A stretch of 64,000 bases of DNA from Galeruca laticollis (Eukaryota; Arthropoda; Insecta; Coleoptera; Chrysomelidae): NCBI GenBank assembly GCA_963921935.1, contig OY998175.1, positions 153,069,309 to 153,133,308 on the forward strand, in the 5' to 3' direction. Shown in pieces: positions 19,945-29,346 of the stretch. The notes beneath the pieces were generated by a model. That model did not search any database, was not told the origin of the DNA, and worked only from the letters and a program-made list of their open reading frames with translations. Each line of letters starts with the position of its first letter. Positions within the stretch are counted from its first letter, which is position 1. A program made the translations under genes and the position numbers.

Positions 19945-20990
19945 AGATCATCAACCATTTAAACTGATTTTTAATCCTGATAAAAATATTTCAGTTATGT
20001 CTGGATCTAGAATAATCCATTGGAGTGTTATATTGTCAGCTTCTAACTATCCAATTGAATATAGAAAGGGATCGACTTATTTTTCAACACGCAATGACTT
20101 ATCTATGAAAGAAAACTGTTTGATGAACGACATAAAAGTTATGCCAGAAATCTTTGCAAAAATATATTCTGGATCTTTTACATAAAGATAACATAGGAAT
20201 AGTGAGATAGAAATAGTTGGCTAGGTCTGCAGTATGGTGGCCGAATTTACTGTAAGATATTGAGCTGTTAGTCAATAGTTGCTATATTTGTCAGTTAAAT
20301 GAAAAAAATGATGAAAAATACCTAATATCTTGGCTAAAAACTGAAAATGTGTTTTCACGTTGACATATAGACTTTTTCAGGAAATATGATACATAATTTT
20401 TATTGATTGTTGACAGTTAATCTAGATGGCCTGATCTATAGAATAGAAAAATTAAAATAAACTTTTTCTGTAATGGGGTTGCCTGATATGTTAGTAAGTT
20501 ATAGTGGACCTCCTTTTAATTCAGTTGAGTTTGCTAAGTTTTGTCAAGTAAATGGTATTAATTTACTCAAGCCTCCACCCTATCACCCACAGTCGAATGG
20601 TAGCGCTGAGCGTCATGTTTATACTGTAAAAACAGCATTTGATAAATATTTGTTGCAAAAATCTACCTTAACTGTTGAACAAATGGTGCTAAACTTTTTA
20701 TTTAGCTCTAGAACTACTCCAAGGCTCTGTTTTTAAAAATTAAACCAAAAACTAAATTGTATTTGTAATTCCTAAAGAAGGGGAAACATATATTCGAAAA
20801 ATTATTTCAGTTTTGTTAAAGCTCCTGTATTTTCAGTGGGAGAAAAAGTGCTAGTAGGTAAACTAGGTCATAAGTGGAAACCTGGTGAAATTGTTAGATG
20901 TGTAAGTGGACTGAAATATCTGGTCAATGTTGATGATAAAATCGTGTATAAGCATGTTAATGGTATCAGAAAACAAATTCGAGTTTAGAA
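19945..20990 (+). pseudogene. pol: Gypsy element 1 RNase H end and integrase
   Basis: Just right of the foldback the plus strand reads SDHQPFKLIFNP and SVMSGSRIIHWSVILSAS then YPIEYRKGS, the C-terminal part of Gypsy RNase H. At about 20270-20410 integrase begins in broken frames: NSCYICQLNEKND (the Cys pair of the HHCC finger) and HIDFF with the first catalytic Asp. At 20473-20736 the core continues: DMLVSYSGPPFNSVEFAKF, where relatives have SDNGPPF, so the second catalytic Asp is replaced by Tyr. PPPYHPQSNGSAERHV retains the Glu. At about 20830-20980 an SH3-like tail is readable (VGEKVLVGKLGHKWKPGEIV). Multiple stops make it inactive. Confidence 0.8.
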
Positions 20991-21324
20991 CAGCATCTCA
21001 AAGAACCACTGACTAGTTTGATTCCAGAGCCACAAAATGTATAATCAGGTTCAACTAGTGTTTTACCACATATGTCTCCATCACCAGTCAAAATTAATTC
21101 ACCATTAATTAATAAATCCAGTCAGTGTTCAAGAGAATGCTTCAGAAGTGTTAAATAGTCCAGTTAATATGCATAAAAACAAAATGTGCGTTCCAAGCTC
21201 GATTAAAGTCAAAGTGCCGAAACCACCTGTGCTACGATGTAGTGCTAGAGTTCGTCAAGCACCACAAAAACTGAATATTTAGTTGTAAGAGTTGTTATTC
21301 TCTTTGATGTAAAGAGAGAAAATA
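20991..21324 (+). other. Gypsy element 1 3' internal region and polypurine tract
   Basis: Degenerate coding remains after the integrase tail, ending with a purine-rich tract AAAGAGAGAAAA just before the 3' LTR start at 21325. Confidence 0.6.
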
Positions 21325-21458
21325 TGTGTTTGGCCACCATGCCTGAATGTCACTATTCTATAACTAGTGTGATAACACTGCAGAGAAGTCAGTCAGACAG
21401 CCAGTGGTAGTTATTTTGAATAGTTATCAGTTCCAGTTCATCTATTCCTTAAATTATA
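21325..21458 (+). repeat. 3' LTR of Gypsy element 1, left part
   Basis: Begins TGTGTTTGGCC and matches the 5' LTR through ATTCCTTAAATTATA, where a DNA transposon interrupts it at a TA. The LTR resumes at 24219. Confidence 0.85.
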
Positions 21459-21783
21459 TAGTTTATTCACGATAAAAAGACGATGGTGTCATTTTTAGTT
21501 ACTTTCCTGCTTATCAGAATAAATATTAATTTACCAACCGTGAATACAATTTATCCTCAACAGCCAGGGCAATTTACAGCTAACGGGTTGGCAAAACTTC
21601 AAGACGTTGTCAAATCAACTGGTGAAATTCCCCAGTTTGTTTTGACATTTATTGACATTCGATCATCGTCTAATATTTACAAGTTGTTTTGGTGCTTCTA
21701 GATTCATTGCTTCTTTAAGATTAAAAAAACAGTTATTTTCATAACTAATTATTTAGGCAAATCTGCAGCGCGTGGTTAATAAA

Positions 21784-23511
21784 ATGCCGAAGCAGCTGAA
21801 CAGAAAATGTCAAGAGATGGTAACATCTTTGTTGAGCTATTTTGAACGAGAATGCCGAAATGGGGGCCCGCTTCTCCCGCTTAATACTGCTGTAAGAGAC
21901 GTAAGTAATAGTATTCGCTATTTGTATTCATCATTATTAATATTATTGTTACATATTTAAATGTAATTGATTAAATGTGAGGTTGGGTTAATTAAACTTG
22001 ATAATATATTATTCTTTCATAAATTGAAGTAATTATATTGCAGAGAGTTGCAGAAGCTTTACTTAGCGTTACCACTGTTAACCGTATTGCCGCCAGGCAT
22101 AATAGAGGTGAACAGCCTAAAAGCTCACCTAAAAAGAGACAACGCATGAAACCTACTGTTGAAATTGATTACTTTGATCAAAATGCTTTCCGAAATGTTA
22201 CATACGAAATGTATGGAAACAGTGAGTATATTGAATTTACTGTTTTATTTTATTAACAATTAACTAACACAATATTTTTTCAGAGGAACAGATAACCTTG
22301 GAAGCTTTAAGAGACAAACTCCAGGAGCCTGAAAAATATTGGATTCAAATACCAAAAAGATGATCCTCGTCGTGGTTTAATGGAGTTGCTACATATTGCA
22401 TTAAAACGTGTACATTTTCTACATGAATAGGTCAAGATAAAAAGGGAAGGTTTATATCAATTTTTTGTGTTTTCGGATGAGACCTGGATATTTAAAGACA
22501 GTACTGTTGGACGGTCTTGGCAAGATTCTAATCATAGAAGCGTGAAAAAAACTAAAATTGGTGGTCCAAGGTAATTGAATAAAAAATTTAGCAATTAATT
22601 TCTGATGTACTAACATTCCTGCCATTTTAAGACCTTTTCAAATATTTACCAGTCACACTATTTTATTTGAATCTATATAATTATTAATAGTTGTTTTGAG
22701 CTATGCAGTCTATCTAGGAAACCTAGTAGTAATTTGTTATTTCCTTATTGTAGGTATATAGTATTGCATGCTGGCTCCTCTTCTGGATTTATTCCTGGAG
22801 CAGGGTTGGTTTTTTCTTCCAAAAAACAAGATGGTGATTACCACGGTGAAATTAACCGAGAAAGTTTTTTGCATTGGTTTGAATACCAGCTTTTAGTGAA
22901 CTTGGAAGAACCTGCCACAATTGTAATGGATAATGCAAGTTATCACAGTACAGTGATCAATAAAGTACCAACAACAGCTACCAAAAAGGCTGATATACAG
23001 AAATGGTTGATACAAAATGATATTCCTTTTGAAAAGCTTTCCTCAAAACCCAATTATTGAATTTAGTACAACGGTAAGTTGATATAAACCTGTTTCAATA
23101 TACTATGGTAATACTTAGATAACTTATTTTGTTTAAATATATGTATTTTTGTAGGAATAAACCACCAACAGTATATGAAGCTGACATATTATCTGAAAAA
23201 TGTGGCCACAAAGTGCTTCGACTTCCCCCTTACCACTGTATGTTCAACCCAATTGAACATATTTGGTTAAATTTTTTTATAGAGATCATGTGGGAACTGA
23301 TGGTTCTTCAACAGAACAAGCAAAAGGTGCATGGAAAAAGTCTTTAGAAAAAGTGACTCCTGATATTTGGTCAAAGACAGTAGAGTACACTGAAAAAATT
23401 ATACAAGATGGGTGGGATAGAGAAGTAGTATTTGATAGACAGGATGTGCCTCCACTTATTATTAATTTTGACAGTGACGATGAAGATAGTGATGATTATG
23501 TAGTGGAGTAG
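21784..23511 (+). pseudogene. DD82E-type transposase with four introns, recently disabled
   Basis: The enzyme would cut and paste its element at TA sites. Five exons with GT-AG borders fit the family: 21784-21900, 22044-22221, 22284-22571, 22754-23073 and 23155-23511; introns are 143, 62, 182 and 81 bp. Exons 1-2 hold the N-terminal helical DNA-binding part (MPKQLNRKCQEM, VTTVNRIAARHNRG). The catalytic residues are in FVFSDETWIF (exon 3), IVMDNASYHS (exon 4) and YHCMFNPIEHIW (exon 5). About 81 residues separate the second Asp from the Glu, against 34-41 in common Tc1/mariners. The C-terminus is acidic (DSDDEDSDD). Disablements are frameshifts near 22340, 23045 and 23272 and a TAG near 22429. 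All three acidic residues survive. Confidence 0.82.
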
Positions 23512-24190
23512 TGGAAATCTTATCTTTTATTTTCTGTATATTTTCATCTAATTTGCTATATTTCCACTTTTTCAAAATCACTAATAACCATTATTAAATT
23601 AATTCGGTACAGTTATTTTATAATACACAAATTATAACAACGACCACAGTATCTCTACATAAATAATACTGATAAAATGGGAGATTTTTTATTTTTATAT
23701 CTTGTAACAAAATTTTATTTTGTGTATCTATATTTTTCTTTTCCATTCTATTTTATTATAATAAATATAATAGATATTGTATAAAGAAACAATATTTAAA
23801 TTTGCATTGATTCCTTTGAGCGTAAACCCTTGCAGTGCTCTTGAAGATGGTTCTATAGAGCATAAAATAAGGTATAAGGACCTACAGTTCGTCATTTAAC
23901 CCTCTTCTATGTAAAATAGTTAAATGGTAATTCGAATATAGAATGATTGGTTACTGTTTCTTGAATCTTATCCATAGTTTTTCATGAATAAATATTTATA
24001 TTAAATTAATCAAGCCTATCATACAAGCCTTTTATTTTTAAATAAATATTTTTGACTTACGCCCTACGAGGCACGGAACAATGAAAAAGAAGAAGTGTCA
24101 ATCTAACATCAGATTGACTTTTCTAGTTTTCATTAAGTAAAGGAAAAACCTACAGCTTGGCAACATCACAATATTTTGTTTTACAACGTC
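23512..24190. other. 3' noncoding region of the DD82E transposon
   Basis: AT-rich sequence between the transposase stop and the right TIR. AATAAA-like signals are present (for example near 23760), but nothing else is recognisable. Confidence 0.6.
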
Positions 24191-24218
24191 ATCGTCTTTT
24201 TATCGCAAATAAACTATA

Positions 24219-24273
24219 GTTACAACTCAATACCGAACCTACGGTATTTCATTTAGAACGTAGAAACACAACA
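24219..24273 (+). repeat. 3' LTR of Gypsy element 1, right part
   Basis: Continues the LTR after the DNA transposon: TTACAACTCAATACC ... CGTAGAAACACAACA, matching 13331-13374, and is followed by the TSD copy ATTAT at 24274-24278. Confidence 0.85.
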
Positions 24274-24345
24274 ATTATGAGGTCATAATAATTCTCTTCA
24301 AATGCGTTTGAAAAGGGGTCACTAATAAGAAGAACTAGGTGTGAC

Positions 24346-24532
24346 TGTAACATAAGAAATACTTTTTATATTTATATACGGTTGGCACCATTTTAGGTTG
24401 CCTCGAATGTCAATGTGTCAATCATAAAAGTCAGCAGTTGCAATATGAATTTTAATAAAACAAGCCAGAAAATGATCGGTATAGTTATCATTAAAATAAA
24501 AGTTAATGTTTAACCATAATAACAACGTTACA
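24346..24532 (+). repeat. 5' LTR of Gypsy element 2
   Basis: From TGTAACATAAG to CAACGTTACA, 187 bp. It shares with the 3' LTR the blocks ACGGTTGGCACCATTTTAGG and GTCAATGTGTCAATCATAAA with only scattered differences. Confidence 0.92.
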
Positions 24533-24569
24533 TGTTGTCAGGTAAAATCGTGGCTTCAAGTTTAGTAAG

Positions 24570-26191
24570 GTGTCAGAAGAGAGCGTATCGGGAATCACGC
24601 CACCAAAAGCGTTTAACTTCAGTGCCGAAAATTTGTCCACAGCATGGAAACAATGGTTCTAAGGCTGGATTCACATGCATCCGTGATCACGGACGTACGT
24701 GTGCGTTTCACGGATAGCCGAAAATATGATCATCCACATGTGTCAATCCGTTCATGCATTCGTTTACGGTACCAAACGTCAAAACAACCTCAAAATATTC
24801 TAATATTTTTGTCATTACCGTATGACTGATACACCGATCTTCTTAAATCATGAGTGTTGGTCGTAACTAACTGTTAGTGTAAATAATAGGAATTTAATGA
24901 TTTCCCGTTTAAACAGACAATTAGTGAATGCTCCTCCCTGGGCCCAAAGCAATTTTGAGAAAAAAATAAAAATAGCATACCTAATACCTCATGTATCTGC
25001 AAAACAATAGGCTTATCACACAAAACCCACAAAAAAGAGCAATGTGGACAAGACAAATTTTTATGGAGGAATCTTTTCTAGACTCGACATTTTTTTAACC
25101 TAGGTAAAAATTCTTTTCAAAAGTAGTCGGCGAATCACCAGAAAAACGTAAACAAAATAATAACCTAGCCTCAATCACGCATGAAAAGTTAAAAGTAACC
25201 AACTTCAATCCGTTGTGACCTTGAAACGTGCGTGATTTTGATCCCTAAAATTTCATTAGTTGATATTGATCACGTGGTATACAACGGATACGTATCACGG
25301 ATACATGTGGATCCAGCCTAACAGTTCGAGTTGTATTCAATCGGAACCCAGTTAGCAGCTGCGATCCAGGCAGCGACATGCATGGCAGTTATTGGCCCAG
25401 ATGCTGTTCCAGTCTATAATAGCTTCAATCTAACGATAGAGCAAAGCAAGGATATTACGACCTTGAAAGAAAAATTTAACTCTCATTTCATTCCAAAAAC
25501 GAATTTATGTTTTGAGCGATACAAATTCAATAAAGCCAGTCAAGAGCAAGGTGAAATGTTTGATGAATTTCTAACGAAAATAAAACATCTCTCGAAGACT
25601 TGTGACTTTAATACACTTTACGATAGTCTCGTAATGGACAAGCTGATCATAGGAATTCGTTCTGAAAAGGTTAGAGAAAGGTTATTAGCTGAAGAAAATT
25701 TAACTTTGAACAGATGCTAGACCCTATGCAGAGCTAGTGAACATGCTACAAAGCAGCTGGCTGAAATGAAGGTACAAGATGAAGCCGAGGTGCATAAAGT
25801 AAAGACTGAAAGTAAAGCAACTAAAGTCAAAACTGATCTACGCAAAGACACGGAAGAATTCAACTGTAAAAGGTGCGGCACGAAGCATAAGCTTAAAAGT
25901 TGCCCTGCATTCAAAAATACGTGTGCAAAATGCAATAAACAAGGACATTTCTCATCACAGTACTGGTCAAAATCCAAAACTAACGTCAAGAACAAACAGA
26001 AAAATGTGCACGTGATTCAAGACGAATCAAGCAGCGAAGAAAAACATGAACTTTTCATCCAATTAGTAAATACAGAAGCCGAAGAAGAAAAATGGACTGA
26101 AATTGTTGAAGTCAAAGGCAGAAAATTCGCTATCTACTTAGATTCTTGTGCTGACTGTAACGTTCTTTCATGGAATATAATAAAAACTTAG
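24570..26191 (+). pseudogene. gag: Gypsy element 2 Gag, interrupted by a MITE
   Basis: Gag starts with SGITPPKAFNFSAENL then STAWKQWF, stops at 24660 where a MITE is inserted, and resumes at 25322 with QFELYSIGTQ. The capsid C-terminal region follows (YNSFNLTIEQSKDITTLKEK, QEQGEMFDEFLTKIKHLSKT, LIIGIRSEKVRERLL). A TAG at 25718-25720 interrupts it. The nucleocapsid in 25766-26191 has CKRCGTKHKLKSC and CAKCNKQGHFSSQYW. In the second knuckle the last Cys is Tyr, so zinc binding would be impaired. The start codon is unclear; an upstream frame from the end of the 5' LTR does not match Gag. Confidence 0.82.
24663..25318. mobile_element. Harbinger-like MITE inserted in Gag (TSD TAA)
   Basis: This 656-bp insertion is flanked by the trinucleotide TAA (24660-24662 and 25319-25321), the TWA target duplication of PIF/Harbinger elements. 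Its ends are inverted: GGCTGGATTCACATGCATCC on the left and GGCTGGATCCACATGTATCC on the complement of the right. It has no coding frame, so it is nonautonomous. Removing it and one TAA restores the Gag frame. Confidence 0.87.
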
Positions 26192-27724
26192 AATGAAGAC
26201 ATCAAACCTTCTAAAGTAAGAAGACTCGTCGGATTTGATGAAAATAAACTTAATGTTATGAGAGAAGTTACTCTACAAAGCAAGATTAAAGACCAGACAT
26301 CAAATATTAATTTCAAGATTGATAATAGAAATGTTCCATCAATCTCAGGAAGAAAAACTGCAACAAAGTTGGGTTTAATCCAACGTATTCAAAACATTAC
26401 AATTGAATCTAATCATAATCTGTTTAAGGGTCTTGGTTACTTAGAAAATTATGAGTATGACATTGATTTAATCGAGAATCCTACTTTTAATGTTAGAGCT
26501 CTTTATAATGATGTGAAGAAAGAATTGGATACTATGGTTAAAATGGATGTAATCGCACCAATAAGTGAGCTTACACCAGTCGTCAGTCCAATGGTCATCG
26601 TCAAAAAGAAAAACAAAATCAGACTTTGCATTGATAGAACCGACGTCAACAAAAACATATTACGAAGAAAATTCCCACTAAAAACAGTCGAAGAGATCGC
26701 AGCTAAAATGAACGGTGCGATATATTTCACATTGCTGGATTGTAAATGACAATTCTGGCAAATAAAAGTTACAAAACGCACTGAAAAATACTTAACGTTC
26801 GCTACACCATGGGGCAGGTATTGTTGCAAGATATTTCCTTTTGGACTAGATTCAGCGCCAGAAGTCTTTCAGAAAGTTATGACTGATCTACAAGATTTAC
26901 CTAAAGTCGAATGCCAATGGACGATGTTTTAATATATGCAAATACCAAAGAAGAACTGCGTAGTATTCAAGAAAAAGTATTAAAGATCATAAGAAATGCT
27001 GGGCTAAAATTAAATCCAGAAAAGTGTAAATTCCAGGTGAATAACGTAAAATTTTTAGGACACATAATAACCGAAAATGGTCTCAATATTGATCATGAAA
27101 AAACGGCCGCAATCATATCAATGAAAACTCCAGAAAATAAGAAGCAGCTCCAAACATTATTGGGTATGGTAACATACCTGATTAATTTCATACCAAACCT
27201 TTCTGAAATAACACAGCCGTTAAGAGGAATGCTGAAGAAAGAATTGGTATTGGGACCCTGAACAAGAATCTGCAGTGAAGAAAATCAAGAAGTTGTTAAC
27301 AACACCGCCTGTTTTGAAATTTTATGATGTTAACAAAGATGTTACTTTGTCAGTTGATGCAAGTTCCACTTGTTTAGGTGCAGTTTTAATGCAAGAATAT
27401 CAGCCCGTAGCCTATGCTGCAAGAGCGCTGACGTCTGCACAACAAAACTACGAACAAATCGAGAAAGATGCACTCGCTATCAAATTCGGGTGTCAACAAT
27501 TCCAAGAATATGTTTATGGCAAGAAGTTATACATCGAAATAGATCATAAACCGTTGGAGACTATTTACAAGAAGCCAATACCAACCGCTCCTCCTAAACT
27601 ACAAAAGATTCTGCTGGAAGTTACACAATATGGTCAAATCAAATACATAAAAGACTGTGATATTCCAATAGCGGATGCTTTAAGTCGAGACTGTGATAAT
27701 TCACTAGAAACGCTTGCGAACTGA
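26095..27724 (+). pseudogene. pol: Gypsy element 2 protease, reverse transcriptase and RNase H
   Basis: The protease active site appears as AIYLDSCADCNVLS near 26130. The triad is DSC instead of DSG, which should inactivate it. RT follows at 26258-26749 with MDVIAPISELTPVVSPMVI, RLCIDRTDVNKNI and FTLLDCK, where a TGA at 26747-26749 cuts motif A. It continues FWQIKVTKRTEKYLTFATPW and FGLDSAPEVFQKVM in the same frame. After a frameshift near 26915 comes MDDVLIYANT with the MDD box, then FLGHIITENG. RNase H (27275-27724) has SVDASSTCLGAVLM, EKDALAIKFGCQQF and IDHKPLETI, with acidic residues retained. The frame is broken at 27259 by TGA. Confidence 0.85.
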
Positions 27725-27759
27725 AACTACTCGAGGTACTGAAGGAGACGAAGAGCTAA

Positions 27760-28698
27760 AAACTCTAAAAAAATTTATTATGCATGGGTGGCCCGAAAAC
27801 ATCAAAGAGTTACCCAGAAATATTCGTCACTACATTTTAAAGATGAACTTTCAGTTTACAATGGATTGATCATGAAAAATGACAGGGTTATTGTACCAAA
27901 GTCAAAAATTCCAGAAATGTTGAAGCAAATACACGCTGGCCACTTTAGAATTCAAAGTAGCTTGAAACACGCCAGGCCATTTTGTTTTGGCAAAGAATAC
28001 ACAAAGACATTGTCAACTTCGTAGACCGGTGTGGAATTTGCCAACGAGTTCAACGCAGTAATCCGAAACAACCAATAATTAAAAAGCAAATTCCGAACTT
28101 AAAGCGTTGCGATTGCTAAATCGATTTTGACAACTCTGATATGCAACTTGCACTATTAAATTTTTGCTACATTACTCGAACTGAACAACTAGGTTCGCCT
28201 ACTCAACGCCTGATGAGTAGAACTACAAGAACACTAATTCATATCTCCGAGAAACAACTCGCTCCTAATGCCATCTATAACGTGCCGGAAAATCTATTGC
28301 AAGCTAGAAGTAAGTAAAAAACCTATATAGATCAATGCACAAAATGTGCACAAACATTGAACGAAGGTGATCGTGTCATAGTCCAAATGGGCAAGAGAAA
28401 TTGGAAGGAAGGATTAGTCCGCGAAGCTCTTAATCCACGATCGTACAATGTAACCCTCAAAGACGGTACAACTGATCGAAGAAATTTGGCTCATCTACAC
28501 AGAACCAATGCAGAAATTCCAGACCCTGCTGAAGTCATCCCTTCAACCACCGAGAAGACGGTAGAAAAGCCGATTGTTAGCAATCAGGTCGTTCCTGAAG
28601 AAAATTCGACTGCTGGAACACCCATCGTTCCTGAAAGTACTAACTACATTACCAGGTCTGGCCGAACAGTGAAACCCGCTCAAAGGCTCAATTTATAA
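27760..28698 (+). pseudogene. pol: Gypsy element 2 integrase lacking its catalytic core
   Basis: The integrase zinc finger is readable at 27788-28075 (IHAGHFRIQSSLKHA, then in another frame DRCGICQRVQRS). Directly afterwards, near 28115, the sequence jumps to the region after the core: LALLNFCYITRTEQLGSPTQ and RLMSRTTRT. The roughly 150-residue DDE core with all three catalytic residues is absent. A 113-residue frame at 28357-28698 encodes the C-terminal part (VIVQMGKRNWKEGLVREAL, NVTLKDGTTDRRNLAHLHR), a Pro/Glu/Thr-rich stretch and a basic tail (SGRTVKPAQRLNL). The deletion is the main lesion. Confidence 0.82.
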
Positions 28699-28764
28699 TT
28701 TGTTTGCTCTTTGCATTCCGTGTTTCATATTGTGTTCATTATGTTTCTTCTGTATAAAGAGAGA

Positions 28765-28957
28765 TGAAACATAAGAAATACTTTTATAGTTATTTTTATA
28801 TACGGTTGGCACCATTTTAGGTTGCCTCGAATGTCAATGTGTCAATCATAAAAGTCAGCAGTTACAACATTAATTTTAATAAACCTACAAGCTAAAAAAT
28901 GATCCGTAGTTATCATTAAAATAAAAGTTAACGTTTAAACATAATAACAACGTTACA
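28765..28957 (+). repeat. 3' LTR of Gypsy element 2
   Basis: From TGAAACATAAG to AACGTTACA, 193 bp, preceded by a purine-rich AAAGAGAGA tract. The first bases differ from the 5' LTR (TGAAAC versus TGTAAC). Confidence 0.92.
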
Positions 28958-28962
28958 GTGAC

Positions 28963-29288
28963 AACCAAAACTATCCTAAAAAATGCACTGATAAATAACC
29001 TGATATTGACATCTCAACTTTTATGACAAAACATAGAAATGGACTGAGCGATATTATGTATAAACTAAACAATTCCATAAATAAATAAAGGTCGGAGGTC
29101 AATTTTTTTATCCATTGGAGAGGTTTCAGACGACGCTGATTCCAAATCCCTCCATAACTAAATTCTAGAACTTACCGTTCGTCCGCTGAAACATAAAACG
29201 GACGGACGGACACCAGAAGCCAGAATATAAGACTTCGATTTCTTCGTCGACCTTGTCGACTCGTGTTTAGAAGTCCAATTATACAGGT

Positions 29289-29292
<4 letters not shown>
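28963..29292. other. noncoding between Gypsy element 2 and the Penelope-like element
   Basis: About 330 bases without coding signal. It contains a short GGACGGACGGACA run near 29202. Confidence 0.5.

Positions 29293-29345
<53 letters not shown>
29293..29345. repeat. (TA)n microsatellite
   Basis: A pure TA run at the left border of the Penelope-like element. Confidence 0.95.

Positions 29346-29346
<1 letters not shown>

Larger units (their letters stand above)
21459..24216 (+). mobile_element. DD82E (Sailor-type) Tc1/mariner transposon nested in an LTR
   Basis: This 2758-bp element is flanked by TA at 21457-21458 and 24217-24218. Its termini are inverted repeats of about 27 bp: TAGTTTATTCACGATAAAAA on the left and TAGTTTATTTGCGATAAAAA on the complementary strand on the right, continuing GACGATG on both sides. 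It splits the 3' LTR of Gypsy element 1, whose sequence is otherwise continuous across the site. It carries one transposase gene with four apparent introns. It must be younger than the Gypsy insertion. Confidence 0.88.
13211..24273 (+). mobile_element. Ty3/Gypsy element 1 with nested insertions (TSD ATTAT)
   Basis: The element is bounded by a 5' LTR at 13211-13374 and a 3' LTR that starts at 21325, is split by a DNA transposon and finishes at 24273. The flanking pentamer ATTAT occurs at 13206-13210 and 24274-24278, giving a clean target-site duplication. The two LTRs share AGAGAAGTCAGTCAGACAGC, AGTTCCAGTTCAT and a terminal CGTAGAAACACAACA. Gag, protease, RT, RNase H and integrase are in Gypsy order but badly degraded. 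A foldback complex of about 4.75 kb (15186-19938) sits between RT and RNase H, with loss of intervening coding sequence. Confidence 0.88.
24346..28957 (+). mobile_element. Ty3/Gypsy element 2 (TSD GTGAC)
   Basis: The element is bounded by two LTRs of about 190 bp, 24346-24532 and 28765-28957. The pentamer GTGAC flanks it at 24341-24345 and 28958-28962. Coding order is Gag, protease, RT, RNase H, integrase. A 656-bp MITE interrupts Gag and the integrase core is deleted, so the copy cannot move by itself. Confidence 0.92.
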
